From Nitrospirae bacterium YQR-1 (lineage in GTDB: Bacteria > Nitrospirota > Thermodesulfovibrionia > Thermodesulfovibrionales > Magnetobacteriaceae): a DNA stretch of 64,000 nucleotides. The position numbers and the translations under genes are program-made. Numbering within the stretch: position 1 is the first letter of the stretch; each line of letters starts with the position of its first letter. A model generated the notes under the pieces. The model made no database searches and was not told the DNA's origin. It worked only from the letters and a program-made list of their open reading frames with translations. Location: contig JAMOBJ010000001.1 of assembly GCA_039908095.1 (NCBI GenBank), forward strand, positions 248,001 to 312,000, in the 5' to 3' direction. Below are positions 34,770-43,782 of the stretch, one piece after another.

Positions 34770-36484
34770 ACATAGCCGACCAAATAATAAACGGTAACCT
34801 TAAATTATTCATAATGGGTGATTTATCATCTAAAGAGGATATATCTCTTTTTATAAAATTAACGGAAAAAACCTACAGAGGAATTGAAATAACCTTTTCC
34901 GATGCGGAAGTACTTAGCGCAAAAGTGATTGAACGTCTATACAGCCTGCATGAACGATACGGCAGTGTTGGACTTAAAATATTGGTTTTCAAAAGAGTAC
35001 TCACCTCATACCTGATGAGGCTCAACATAAAAAATACGCTGATTGCTGAAAACAAAGACGACCTGAGCCTTTTATCCCAAAAGGCAATAAAGGTGATAGC
35101 ACTTGGAGGCTCTTCAGGTAGTTTTGACAAAATAAAAAAAATACTTCAGGAAATTCCGGTTAAAAATCTCACATTTTTTATTGTACAACACGTAAATGAA
35201 GCTATGCCCGCTGAGGCAGAAAAACTCTTTCAAAGTTTTACCGGTTATGAAGTTGTATATGCACAAAACGATACGATGGTTAAAGCAAAAACGATATATT
35301 TAGCCCCTCCGGGCTATCACACTATCGTAGTGGGAGAGTATATTTATCTGACAAGAGAAAAAAAAGTACACTTTGCAAGGCCCTCTGTTGATGAGCTTTT
35401 CAGAACCCTGTCGTTGTGTTACCAGGAGGAGTTTCTTGCTGTTTTACTCTGTGGGCACGGCAAAGACGGTTCAACGTCGCTTTCTGAATTGAAAAATAAC
35501 TGCTCAACAGTTATAATAGAGGACCCTGAGGATTGTGAGGCTAAGGATATGCCGTTAAATGCTGTAAAAACAGGAAATTACGACTACATATTACCGATAG
35601 ATGGAATAATTGGTTACCTTAAAGGTTTAGGGTCCGATACCGGCTATGGTGATGGTGAGCTAAACGCATTTTTAAAAGATATACATAAGACATATGGATA
35701 TGATTTTACACTCTATCAGATTGAAAGCATAAAGCGGCGAATAGCAACTGCAATGGCTAAAGAAAGGATCGCTTCTTTTTATGACTTCAGAGCGGCTGTT
35801 TTATCTTATAAAGATATGTTCAGGAGGTTATTTTTTGATTTTTCAATTAATGTAACATCTTTTTTCAGAAACCCTGAAACCTATAAGATTATAAGAAACG
35901 AAATTTTGCCATACCTTCAAACATATCACCATATAAAGATATGGTGTGCCGGTTGTGCAACCGGTGAGGAGCCCTACTCCATGGCAATACTGCTTAATGA
36001 TATAGGAATACTCAGCAGATGCCAGATATTTGCAACCGATTTTAATCCAATAATTATAGAACAGGCTAAAAACGGTCTTTTTCCTATGGAATCTTTAAAA
36101 ATCAGTGAACAAAACTATAATGCAGCAGGGGGAACAGCCTCTTTCAGAGGGAATTTCTCCCTTTATGGGTTGTTTATGAAAATAAATGATAATCTGCGGG
36201 AAAAAATCCTGTTTTTTAATCACAACCTTACAACAGACGGTGTCTTTAATGAGTTTCAGCTTATACTTTGCAGAAATGTGCTTATCTATTTCGATTTGAA
36301 ACTTCAGGGCCTGGTTTTAAAGCTTTTTAACGATTCCCTTGACATGAGTGGATTTTTGGTTTTAGGTGAAAGTGAAAACATACGTCACAATGGAGGAGAT
36401 ATATACTTTAAGCCCTATGACGCTAAATCAAGAATATTCAAAAAACAATTTCCGATGATGTCAAAAATGGAAAGAATAAACTAA
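34766..36484 (+). CDS. CheB methylesterase - CheR methyltransferase fusion with STAS-like N-terminus
   Basis: 572 aa. Residues about 5-95 resemble a STAS domain. Residues about 108-290 form a CheB domain: active Ser in IALGGSSGSFDKI, His in VQHVNEAMPA and Asp in GHGKDGS. Residues about 300-565 form CheR: KRRIATAM, the SAM site WCAGCATGEEPYS, and LILCRNVLIYFD. No PAS or kinase domain, unlike larger CheB/CheR hybrids. No CheA, CheW or chemoreceptor lies nearby. The following histidine kinase gene overlaps by one base, so the two likely form a signalling pair, possibly in stress or biofilm control rather than taxis. Confidence 0.88.
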   Translation: MNIADQIINGNLKLFIMGDLSSKEDISLFIKLTEKTYRGIEITFSDAEVLSAKVIERLYSLHERYGSVGLKILVFKRVLTSYLMRLNIKNTLIAENKDDLSLLSQKAIKVIALGGSSGSFDKIKKILQEIPVKNLTFFIVQHVNEAMPAEAEKLFQSFTGYEVVYAQNDTMVKAKTIYLAPPGYHTIVVGEYIYLTREKKVHFARPSVDELFRTLSLCYQEEFLAVLLCGHGKDGSTSLSELKNNCSTVIIEDPEDCEAKDMPLNAVKTGNYDYILPIDGIIGYLKGLGSDTGYGDGELNAFLKDIHKTYGYDFTLYQIESIKRRIATAMAKERIASFYDFRAAVLSYKDMFRRLFFDFSINVTSFFRNPETYKIIRNEILPYLQTYHHIKIWCAGCATGEEPYSMAILLNDIGILSRCQIFATDFNPIIIEQAKNGLFPMESLKISEQNYNAAGGTASFRGNFSLYGLFMKINDNLREKILFFNHNLTTDGVFNEFQLILCRNVLIYFDLKLQGLVLKLFNDSLDMSGFLVLGESENIRHNGGDIYFKPYDAKSRIFKKQFPMMSKMERIN

Positions 36485-37650
36485 TGGCTCAACTAAAATT
36501 CATACATAAAATTCTCTGTGTTGACGACAATGAAAATAATCTGTTTTCACTTGAGGTGTTATTATCAGAGATAAACAACTGCCGCGTATTAAAAGCACAG
36601 TCCGGGCACGCCGCGTTGGATATTTTAATTGCCGTGGACATTGATATTATTCTTTTAGATGTACAGATGCCGGAGATGGATGGTTTTGAGTTGGCAGAGC
36701 TCTTAAAATCAAATAAACGCACTAAAGACATCCCGATAATATTTTTAACAGCTGTGTTTAAATCCGATGAGTTCATCAAAAAAGGATACAGAACCGGTGC
36801 GGTTGACTATCTTACCAAGCCTGTCAATGACGATCAATTGTTAAATAAGATATCCCTGTATCTTAAACTCTGCGACAGGGAAAAAGAGTTGCGTGACTTA
36901 AACAACTCTCTGATAGAGCGGGTGCAAGAGGAGTTGCGGTTAAACAGACAAAAGGACTTCATGATGATTCAGCAGTCGCGGCTGGCCTCAATGGGAGAGC
37001 TGATAATGCAGATAGCGCACCACTGGCGTCAACCCATAAACATAATCGGCCTTCTCATACAAGACCTGCTGGATGCCTACGACAGCGGTGAATTAACACG
37101 TGAGTATCTGGCTGTAAATATCGAAAAGAGCATGAGAACACTGACTGAAATGTCTGACACCATTGATGAGTTCAGAAGATATACAAAGTCATCATTGACC
37201 AATGAGCCTTTTGACTTGCGGGAAATAGTTGAAAAAACCGTAGCTCTCATTGAGCCCATATTCAAATATGACGGCATCAGTATTGAATCTGAGTATCCTG
37301 CCGAAAATATAATAATATCTGGTTTTGTCGGGCAGTACAGTCAGGTGCTGATTAATTTATTAAACAACGCCAAAGATGCCATAATAGAACACAAACCGGA
37401 AAATCCTTTAATAAGAGTACAATTGTACAAGGATGGTGAAAACTCTGTGCTGTCTGTAGCCGACAATGGAGGGGGCATAGCCCCAGGTATTATAGAACGA
37501 ATTTGCGAACCTTATTTTACATCAAAAGAAGGAAGTAACGGCACAGGGCTGGGGCTTTTTGTAGCAAAAAATTTTATTGAAAAAAATATGCACGGCAAAC
37601 TCCTTTATCAAAATATTGAGGGCGGCGCCGAGTTTAAAATTGTTATATAG
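36484..37650 (+). CDS. Receiver - histidine kinase protein
   Basis: 388 aa. Receiver about 8-128 (DVQMPEMDGF, Lys in YLTKPV), a coiled-coil linker about 130-160, the kinase H-box in LIMQIAHHWRQPINIIGLL near residue 175, and HATPase with LINLLNNAKDAI and TGLGLFVAKNFIEKN. This H-box type is common in sensor kinases that sense through partner proteins. No membrane segment. The ATG overlaps the CheB-CheR stop (TAATG), so co-expression is likely. Confidence 0.9.
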   Translation: MAQLKFIHKILCVDDNENNLFSLEVLLSEINNCRVLKAQSGHAALDILIAVDIDIILLDVQMPEMDGFELAELLKSNKRTKDIPIIFLTAVFKSDEFIKKGYRTGAVDYLTKPVNDDQLLNKISLYLKLCDREKELRDLNNSLIERVQEELRLNRQKDFMMIQQSRLASMGELIMQIAHHWRQPINIIGLLIQDLLDAYDSGELTREYLAVNIEKSMRTLTEMSDTIDEFRRYTKSSLTNEPFDLREIVEKTVALIEPIFKYDGISIESEYPAENIIISGFVGQYSQVLINLLNNAKDAIIEHKPENPLIRVQLYKDGENSVLSVADNGGGIAPGIIERICEPYFTSKEGSNGTGLGLFVAKNFIEKNMHGKLLYQNIEGGAEFKIVI

Positions 37651-37688
37651 TAATTATTATATAGGCGGAGATAATTTTGTAACACAAG

Positions 37689-38207
37689 TTATTCGAATAT
37701 ATCCCTGATGTTAACTTCAAGCCCTTCTATGGCTTTAGACGTAACAACGCCGTCAAGTGCTGCAAAGGAATGCAGTTTATAATTATCACCATCGATGGTT
37801 AATATTTCGACAGTTTTAGACTCAGGTAGAACTATCCAGTACTCCGGCACTCTATACTTTTCGTAGATAGACCTTTTAACGGCGGTATCTTTTTCGTATG
37901 TTCCCGGTGAGATTACTTCACATACCATATCGGGTACACCTCTTACCCAATCCTGAAAAATACCCATGTTCTCTGTTCTTATAAAAAGTATATCGGGTTG
38001 GACCCTGTTAATACCTTCCTCAAGGATTACATCAAGCGGAGATAAAAAAACCTCACCCGACTTTGTCACTTTGATATGTTGACGTATAATATCCTGCAGT
38101 GTGCCGACAATTCTCTGATGGTGTCCAAATGGACTAGGCCCCATGATTTCCTCTCCGTTGATGATTTCCGTTAAGTCTAAGTCACTTTCAATAGTTCCCG
38201 CTTTCAT
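37689..38207 (-). CDS. Uma2 family (DUF820) PD-(D/E)XK nuclease-like protein
   Basis: 172 aa. Core motif VQPDILFI near residue 73, VCEVISPGTYEKDT near residue 95, and KYRVPEYWIVLPESKTVEIL near residue 118 are typical of Uma2/DUF820. These are predicted restriction-like nucleases, often many per genome, with no proven role. It stands alone, convergent to the kinase gene. Confidence 0.88.
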   Translation of the reverse strand: MKAGTIESDLDLTEIINGEEIMGPSPFGHHQRIVGTLQDIIRQHIKVTKSGEVFLSPLDVILEEGINRVQPDILFIRTENMGIFQDWVRGVPDMVCEVISPGTYEKDTAVKRSIYEKYRVPEYWIVLPESKTVEILTIDGDNYKLHSFAALDGVVTSKAIEGLEVNIRDIFE

Positions 38208-38256
38208 ATCATAAAGTAACGCTAAAGCAGCAGTTTTGTCAACAATTCACTATGAT

Positions 38257-38352
38257 CCCAAGTTGCAGTCAGAAGTAAACACAGGCGGCTGGGAGAAAGT
38301 TTAGTACTTTTGACGAAGTCAACGAAATTAGACGATTGAATGCAACTTGGTA
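38257..38352. repeat. TIR repeat copy, about 95 bp
   Basis: Ends CCAAGTTGCA (38258-38267) and TGCAACTTGG (38341-38350) are inverted repeats. The right half (38312-38352) matches the family block, and the inner AGGCGGCTGGGAG (38283-38295) matches 53024-53036. It lies between phaC and the Uma2 gene. Compared with the 142-bp copy the interior differs, so only the ends and right arm are conserved. Confidence 0.65.
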
Positions 38353-38422
38353 AAAGATGCATAAAGGGGAAGGACTTATGTCCTTCCCCTTTAGATTATC
38401 AATACAGTCTGTGAACAGGGTT

Positions 38423-39526
38423 TTACTTAGCGGCGGCTTTTTTGTGAGGTTTGCCGTCTGCTCTTTTGTGTAACCACTCGGAAATTGCAGGAGCTAATTC
38501 TTTCTGTGATTTAGCTCCAACAAAGACGCCGATGTGGCCGCCCTTAAACTCGTACAGCTCCTTGTCCGTGCTGCTTACGAGATCATTAAGAGGCTTGGTG
38601 GCGGCAGGGGGAACTATATGGTCTCCGCTTGCATAAATATTCAAAAGAGGCATCGTTATCTTTTTAAGGTTGACGTCCTTTTCACCTATCTTTAAGCCAC
38701 CTGAGGCAAGTTTGTTGCCCTGGTACATGTCTTTAATAAATTGTCTTAGACACTCCCCTGCCTGGTCGGGGCTGTCAAATATCCACTTTTCCATCCTGAG
38801 GAAATTAAGGAGTTTATCCTTTTCCCCCACAACATCCAACATGCCGATGTACTTGCCGACATTAAGGGTAATGGGCATAAGCATAAGAAATCCTGAGTTC
38901 AGAAAATCTCCGGGCACCACACCGTATGCATCAATGAGGGAATCCGGGTTTATGTTCTTTGACCAGTTAAAGAGCAGTCCCTTCTGTATGGAAAAATCTA
39001 TGGGAGTTACAAGGGTAATGAGGTTCTTAATTTTTTCCGGGTATATGGCTGAAAACATAGTTGAAAATGTACCGCCCTGACATATCCCCATGAGGTTAAT
39101 CTTGTCATTATTTGACCTTTCTCTTATGAAATCCACGGCATCATGTAAATAAACATTTATGTAGTCGTCAAGGCCGATATATCTGTCGGCCTTAGTTGGA
39201 TATCCCCAGTCTATTATGTAGAGGTCAAGGCCGCGGTCAAGCAGGTTTTTCACGATACTTCTGTCCGGTTGTAAGTCCAGCATGTACTCTTTATTGACTA
39301 AAGCATAGACAATCAGAACCGGCACACTGCAAGTCGGTTTGTTTTTCGACACGTAGTGGTAGAGCTTCATTTTGTCTTGCTGAAAGACAAGCTCCTTTGG
39401 GGTTGCCCCAACGTCTATATCTTCAATGCCCATTATTGTCTCGGCCCCTTTAATCATTTTCTGTCCGAGATCAAATAATTCTTTTGTCATGTTTTTTGTG
39501 TCAAAAGTTAAAAAAGGTGCCTTCAT
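38423..39526 (-). CDS. phaC: Class III poly(3-hydroxyalkanoate) synthase subunit PhaC
   Basis: 367 aa alpha/beta hydrolase. The lipase-like box GICQGG has the catalytic Cys near residue 149; Asp in YASGDHIVPP near residue 303 and His in KGGHIGVFVG near residue 332 complete the triad. Size fits class III synthases, which need PhaE. It polymerises hydroxyacyl-CoA into storage granules. It lies 2 bp after phaE. The Lys-rich C-terminal tail (KPHKKAAAK) is usual. phaA and phaB are not in the window. Confidence 0.93.
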   Translation of the reverse strand: MKAPFLTFDTKNMTKELFDLGQKMIKGAETIMGIEDIDVGATPKELVFQQDKMKLYHYVSKNKPTCSVPVLIVYALVNKEYMLDLQPDRSIVKNLLDRGLDLYIIDWGYPTKADRYIGLDDYINVYLHDAVDFIRERSNNDKINLMGICQGGTFSTMFSAIYPEKIKNLITLVTPIDFSIQKGLLFNWSKNINPDSLIDAYGVVPGDFLNSGFLMLMPITLNVGKYIGMLDVVGEKDKLLNFLRMEKWIFDSPDQAGECLRQFIKDMYQGNKLASGGLKIGEKDVNLKKITMPLLNIYASGDHIVPPAATKPLNDLVSSTDKELYEFKGGHIGVFVGAKSQKELAPAISEWLHKRADGKPHKKAAAK

Positions 39527-39528
39527 TA

Positions 39529-40608
39529 TTATTCACCCTCCTTTACGGTTTTAACATTAGCATTTCTCTCAAGGGCCCGCAGTCTTTTCTTTAAATCATA
39601 GATGGTTTTATATACGTCATCCATCTCGGAACGTACGGGGATAGGCAGGTCGGCAAGATTGAGCTCAATGAGTTTATGGTATTGTTTTCTGAATTCAAGT
39701 GCAGACTCAAGGAGAGAACCCTGCACTGTTGAGAACTCCTCTGTGTTAAAAAGCTCAAAGTACTCGGCCTCGTTAATATCAGCCCAGATTTTATAGAAAT
39801 CGTTATAGCCCTTAATTTCCTCACCGGCTTTTATTTTCTGTGCCAGCGACTCTATAACTTTCCGCATGGCGCCCTCACCGGCTACGTACATCTTGTGCTG
39901 AAACTCGGCGTTCTTTGCTATATAGACCGAGTAGAGATCCATAGTACGCATAAGCAGCTCAAGCTTCTCTCTGTCCTTACCAACTTGCGGAGTTTTAAAC
40001 ACTTTGCCGAAGGTCTTTTCAAATGCGCTGTAGAAATTATGGAACAGGTTCATGCTGGCATTTGGATCGGCAGCGGAGGAGGCATCAAGCACGATGTTAA
40101 AATTCTTCTGCATTGAGTCCATCCATGGGTGGACGAAGTTCTGAGCCGCTGCACCCCATGTTTCAATTAACCCTGATGCCTGGCCGAAAAACTCTGTTGC
40201 AGACTCCGGTCCGCCAAAACCCAGCACCCTATCAAGCAACTCCTTGTATTTTGATGAATCCAAAAGGTCCTTATAGGTGTCGGGATTAAAAGTGTTTTCT
40301 TGAATAGCCTTTATAACCGGCTGCCAGAAGTCATAAAACTTCATATAAGCGTCAAATCCCCTGAACAGTTTCGATACCGTATCTTTACCCAACCCCGACG
40401 GATACATTTTCATCATTTCATCGAATGAACCGCCTACAGTTTTAAGCCATGAATTGTACATATTTAACATATCATGTGGAGCATTTGTGCTTTGTCCTGC
40501 ACCTTGAAAAAAAGGCTTTTGCATGTTGGTGGCAGCTTGTGTCCAGTTGTTCATAAATTCCTTCTGTGCCTTTAGCAAGGCGTCGAAGAAAAAAGAGCTT
40601 TCTTGCAT
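39529..40608 (-). CDS. phaE: Class III PHA synthase subunit PhaE
   Basis: 359 aa, mostly helical. The segment KNAEFQHKMYVAGEGAMRKV, then DFYKIWADINEAEYFELFNTEEFSTVQG near residue 265, is the conserved core of PhaE, and a coiled coil (VYKTIYDLKKRLRALE) ends the protein. It activates PhaC on the granule. Order phaE-phaC is usual. Upstream is a small phasin-like gene. Confidence 0.9.
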   Translation of the reverse strand: MQESSFFFDALLKAQKEFMNNWTQAATNMQKPFFQGAGQSTNAPHDMLNMYNSWLKTVGGSFDEMMKMYPSGLGKDTVSKLFRGFDAYMKFYDFWQPVIKAIQENTFNPDTYKDLLDSSKYKELLDRVLGFGGPESATEFFGQASGLIETWGAAAQNFVHPWMDSMQKNFNIVLDASSAADPNASMNLFHNFYSAFEKTFGKVFKTPQVGKDREKLELLMRTMDLYSVYIAKNAEFQHKMYVAGEGAMRKVIESLAQKIKAGEEIKGYNDFYKIWADINEAEYFELFNTEEFSTVQGSLLESALEFRKQYHKLIELNLADLPIPVRSEMDDVYKTIYDLKKRLRALERNANVKTVKEGE

Positions 40609-40659
40609 AGAATTTGTCCTCCTCGCATTTTAATTCCCGGCAGCTTTAGTGCCGCCTCT

Positions 40660-41088
40660 TTATTTTGCTTCCTTTAACATTTCAAAAAATGACTTTGCTA
40701 ATTCCGTGCTGACTGATAGCTGTTTGTCTAATGCTGTTTTCCATGTCTCCTGAAAAGTCCTGCTACCCTCTTCAAAGACCTTTAGGTTCATCTTTTGTAT
40801 TACTTCTTTCAGAAAAGCATTCTCTCTTTTGAGCTTTTCGTTTTCCTCCAAGGCCTCATCGTATTTCTTACGGCTGATAAATCCCAGCCCTGAATAGAAA
40901 TCTACCATCTTTTCAAATATGTCCGCCCCGCCGCTAAACAGGGCACTTTTGTCAGAAGCTCCCATCCAGTACCGGCGTGCTGATTCCAATCCCTCTTGCT
41001 GCATTTTTGTTAAATAATCCGTAAATGCCCCTTTAAATAACGGATTACTGTACAGGGACATCAAGTCCTTTATGAAATTTTCATTCAT
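40660..41088 (-). CDS. Phasin-like helical protein of the PHA operon
   Basis: 142 aa, amphipathic helices with a leucine/lysine-rich coiled coil (EALEENEKLKRENAFLKEV near residue 80). The N-terminal half resembles the PhaE N-terminus. No catalytic motif. Placement as the first gene of the phaE-phaC unit (51-bp gap) suggests a granule-surface phasin or regulator. Family identity inferred from composition and context. Confidence 0.6.
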   Translation of the reverse strand: MNENFIKDLMSLYSNPLFKGAFTDYLTKMQQEGLESARRYWMGASDKSALFSGGADIFEKMVDFYSGLGFISRKKYDEALEENEKLKRENAFLKEVIQKMNLKVFEEGSRTFQETWKTALDKQLSVSTELAKSFFEMLKEAK

Positions 41089-41589
41089 GGCTGCCTCCAG
41101 TGGTTGCCCATTTATCGCTTGCTCAGGCTTACCAAAATTTTTTATCTACATCAATTCAAGATTTTAAAAAACAAAATCACGTATATACTAATTTTTTTTT
41201 CTACAATAAGTCAATACGACAGCCAAGCCAATATAGAAAACAGGGTTTTTCGGTAAAAGAGATTTTTGAGAAAATTTATCAATAACTTAAATGCTTATGC
41301 AGTTAACTCAGGCAGATAGTTTTCTGTCATCTGGAGATGCAGAGATAATACTGGATTGCCGCTTGGTGGCGGCAATGACAGAGGGTAGATTTTCTGTAAT
41401 TCCGAGCGGAAGCCGGAATATAGTTCTTTGTCAGCGGAGTTACTGCAAAGGCAATTTAATTCTGTTTTGAGTTTAGTTTTAGCCGCTAAAAATAATTTTT
41501 GAAATATGCTAAAATAGATTAAAGAATTTTCTAAATTTGCAGTGACTTTTCTGATAATTACTGTAAAACCTGTGAGCAAGAGAGGCAAT
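41089..41589. other. Intergenic region with a REP-like hairpin
   Basis: 500 bp between the phasin-like gene and the divergent nuclease gene. It contains an 8-bp perfect hairpin, ATTGCCGC (41355-41362) / GCGGCAAT (41369-41376), in the context CTGGATTGCCGC...GGCAATGACA, which resembles dispersed CTGGATTCC-type REP sequences seen in many genomes. A second hairpin-like GC stretch follows near 41400-41420. No gene recognised. Confidence 0.5.
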
Positions 41590-42390
41590 ATGCATCAAAA
41601 GTTTGATGTTACAATGAAAGATCTTTTGAAAGACATGCCCAGAGTGTTTTTAAAAATTCTCACTGGTTATGACACCTGTAAATTTATAGACGTCCAGTTT
41701 CCTGATATTCAATTAAGAGAACCAGACCTTGTGTTGGAGGTACCTGATGGAAATCTATTTCAGGTTGAGATTCAAGGCGGAAATCAGAATAATATGTTGG
41801 AGCGGATGTATTTGTATTCGGGATTCATATTTAACCAACATAAGAAATTGCCTATACAAATAGTGCTTTATATTGGCAATGAACCTCTGAATATGAAATG
41901 TCATATGGAAAATAAATATGTTAAATACTCATATAAGGTGATTGATATAAAAGAGATTGATTGCAGTCAACTTTTAGCAGGCGACGATCCTGAGGATATC
42001 GTGTTGGCGATACTGTGCAAAACCAATGATGTGGATGTCACAATAAAAAACATTCTTAAAAAATTGTCTGTATTACCGCCCAAAGAGTGTGAGGGTTATA
42101 TCAGAAAGTTACTGTATCTGTCTGATTTGAGAAAATTGTATCCAAAAGTAAAAATGGAGGTAAGTAAGATGCCTATAACTATTGATGTAAGAGAGAGTGA
42201 TATTTTTCTGGAAGGGTTAACTGAAGGTATTGAGGGAATGCTTGAAATCAAATTCGGCTCCAAGGGGCTTGAACTGATGGATATGGTTAGGATTGTACCC
42301 ACTGTAGATAAACTTGAGGAATTTAAAAATCTTATCAAAAAATCCGGTTCAATAGAGGAATTAAAAGAATTTTTGGGAAAGAATATTTAA
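41590..42390 (+). CDS. Rpn/COG5464 family PD-(D/E)XK nuclease
   Basis: 266 aa from the ATG at 41590, preceded by GAGAGG; an upstream GTG at 41542 is less likely. The start MHQKFDVTMKDLLKD and the core EPDLVLEVPDGNLFQVEIQG near residue 45 (D...ExQ in place of ExK) are typical of Rpn-like recombination-promoting nucleases. The C-terminal KSGSIEELKEFL resembles DUF4351. Rpn proteins cleave DNA and are mobile, multicopy genes. It stands beside an IS remnant and a tRNA, an accessory setting. Confidence 0.8.
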   Translation: MHQKFDVTMKDLLKDMPRVFLKILTGYDTCKFIDVQFPDIQLREPDLVLEVPDGNLFQVEIQGGNQNNMLERMYLYSGFIFNQHKKLPIQIVLYIGNEPLNMKCHMENKYVKYSYKVIDIKEIDCSQLLAGDDPEDIVLAILCKTNDVDVTIKNILKKLSVLPPKECEGYIRKLLYLSDLRKLYPKVKMEVSKMPITIDVRESDIFLEGLTEGIEGMLEIKFGSKGLELMDMVRIVPTVDKLEEFKNLIKKSGSIEELKEFLGKNI

Positions 42391-42435
42391 ATATGTTCAA
42401 ACGATTCCAATCATTTATTTCCGTTTTGCATAATA

Positions 42436-42597
42436 TAGTGGATCCCAAATATGAGACAATCAGATAAAGTATAATTGGTTAAAGTTCTTGGAGGGAAACA
42501 GATGAAAAACAGACGGAAGTTTGGCAAGGAGTACAAAGCGAAAGTAGCGATAGGAGCACTGAAGACGAAGCCAAGCAGTTTAGCAGCGTGCAAAAAT
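42436..42597 (+). pseudogene. IS3-family remnant (orfA start and left end)
   Basis: The sequence TAGTGGATCCCAAAT near 42436 resembles the left end of IS3-family elements, and an ATG at 42502 with GAGGG upstream begins MKNRRKFGKEYKAKVAIGAL, the start of an IS3 orfA transposase helix-turn-helix. The frame loses similarity after about 30 codons and runs into tRNA-Ser. orfB is absent. The element was cut at the tRNA boundary. Confidence 0.65.
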
Positions 42598-42600
42598 AAA

Positions 42601-42689
42601 CGGAGAGGCAGGGATTCGAACCCTGGGTGGAGTATTACCCCCACAACCGCTTAGCAGGCGGCTGCCTTCGACCGCTCGGCCACCTCTCC
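42601..42689 (-). tRNA. tRNA-Ser (anticodon GCT)
   Basis: 89 nt with the long variable arm of class II tRNAs. Acceptor GGAGAGG / CCTCTCC, D-arm GGCCGAGCGGTCGAAGGC, anticodon loop CTGCTAA, T-arm GGTTCGAATCC, discriminator G. The 3' CCA is not encoded. An IS3 remnant abuts its 3' end. Confidence 0.95.
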
Positions 42690-42767
42690 ACTTAATCTGC
42701 TCTAACGGCAGGTAACTATAATGTCTTAGAGTTTAGCATCTTAAATCTAAAAATAGCAACCACCGTT

Positions 42768-43721
42768 TTAGTAAGCACTACATTGAAATGTCTGTTTAAA
42801 GCGCTTGTTAAATTCCTCTTTTGTAAATTTAAAATTCTGCGGCCCAAAGACCTCAACACAGTATGAGGCGGCGGCGGCTCCTATTTTACAGGCAAAGCTG
42901 AGGTTGTTTTTATCTAAAGCCAATCCTTTCAGAAGGCCGCCCCTGTAGGCATCCCCTGCTCCGGTTGGGTCGCTTACCGTAGTGGTTTTAACTATCGGAA
43001 TATCCTCTGTTTTTACACCGTCACCCTCAAGTGTTTGAATTACTGAGCCGTATTCGCTCTTTGTGGTTATCACGGTTTTGCAGAGTTTGAGTAAATCTGC
43101 GAGTGTTTTGCCTGTTTTTTCCAGCACAAGGTTTAATTCGTAGTCGTTGCTTATGAAAATAAATGAGCCTGTTATCATTTCTATCAGGTTCTCTCCGTTC
43201 CAGGCGGGAAGCGATTGCCCGGGGTCAAATATATACTTAATCCCTTTTTGTTTATAAACCCTGCTGAAATTCAACATGTCATCAAGATTTCCGGGGGCTA
43301 TGATTGCTAAGGTCTTTGAGGGTTCAAGTGTGTCGAAATCATATGTGGATGGAAATTTCATAGCTCCGGGATTAAATGATGTTATCTGGTTGTCATCGGC
43401 GTCTGTGGTTATGTAAGCTCCGGCTGTCAACTCTTCTTTGTATATTTTTACATGCTCTGTTGATATATTGTTAGATTGCAGCCTGTATTTGTAATGTTCA
43501 AAATCCCGTCCGGCCTGAGAAATCAGGGTTGGGGTCTCATCAAGCAAAGACAAGGTATAGGCGATGTTGCCGGCTGTGCCGCCAAAATTCTCCCTTACCC
43601 CGTTTATCATAAAACACACGTTTAATATCTTCAACTTATCGGCAATTATGTGGTCGGAAAACTTCCCGGAAAAATCCATAATCCTGTCAAACGCCAAAGA
43701 GCCTGCTACCAATATTTTCAT
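42768..43721 (-). CDS. PfkB family carbohydrate/adenosine kinase
   Basis: 317 aa from the ATG at 43721, chosen for GGAGG 5 bp upstream; the longer frame begins at 43733. Ribokinase fold: GSLAFDRIMDFSGKFSDHI at the start, NFGGTAGNIAYTLSLL near residue 47, and the anion-hole motif DPTGAGDAYRGGLLKG near residue 255 with catalytic Asp. Closest in pattern to adenosine kinase-like sugar kinases. Substrate not certain. Confidence 0.85.
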   Translation of the reverse strand: MKILVAGSLAFDRIMDFSGKFSDHIIADKLKILNVCFMINGVRENFGGTAGNIAYTLSLLDETPTLISQAGRDFEHYKYRLQSNNISTEHVKIYKEELTAGAYITTDADDNQITSFNPGAMKFPSTYDFDTLEPSKTLAIIAPGNLDDMLNFSRVYKQKGIKYIFDPGQSLPAWNGENLIEMITGSFIFISNDYELNLVLEKTGKTLADLLKLCKTVITTKSEYGSVIQTLEGDGVKTEDIPIVKTTTVSDPTGAGDAYRGGLLKGLALDKNNLSFACKIGAAAASYCVEVFGPQNFKFTKEEFNKRFKQTFQCSAY

Positions 43722-43782
43722 CCATGCCTCCATTGCTTTATTATCATATCATTTTATCATAAATCCCTTAATTGAGCATATT

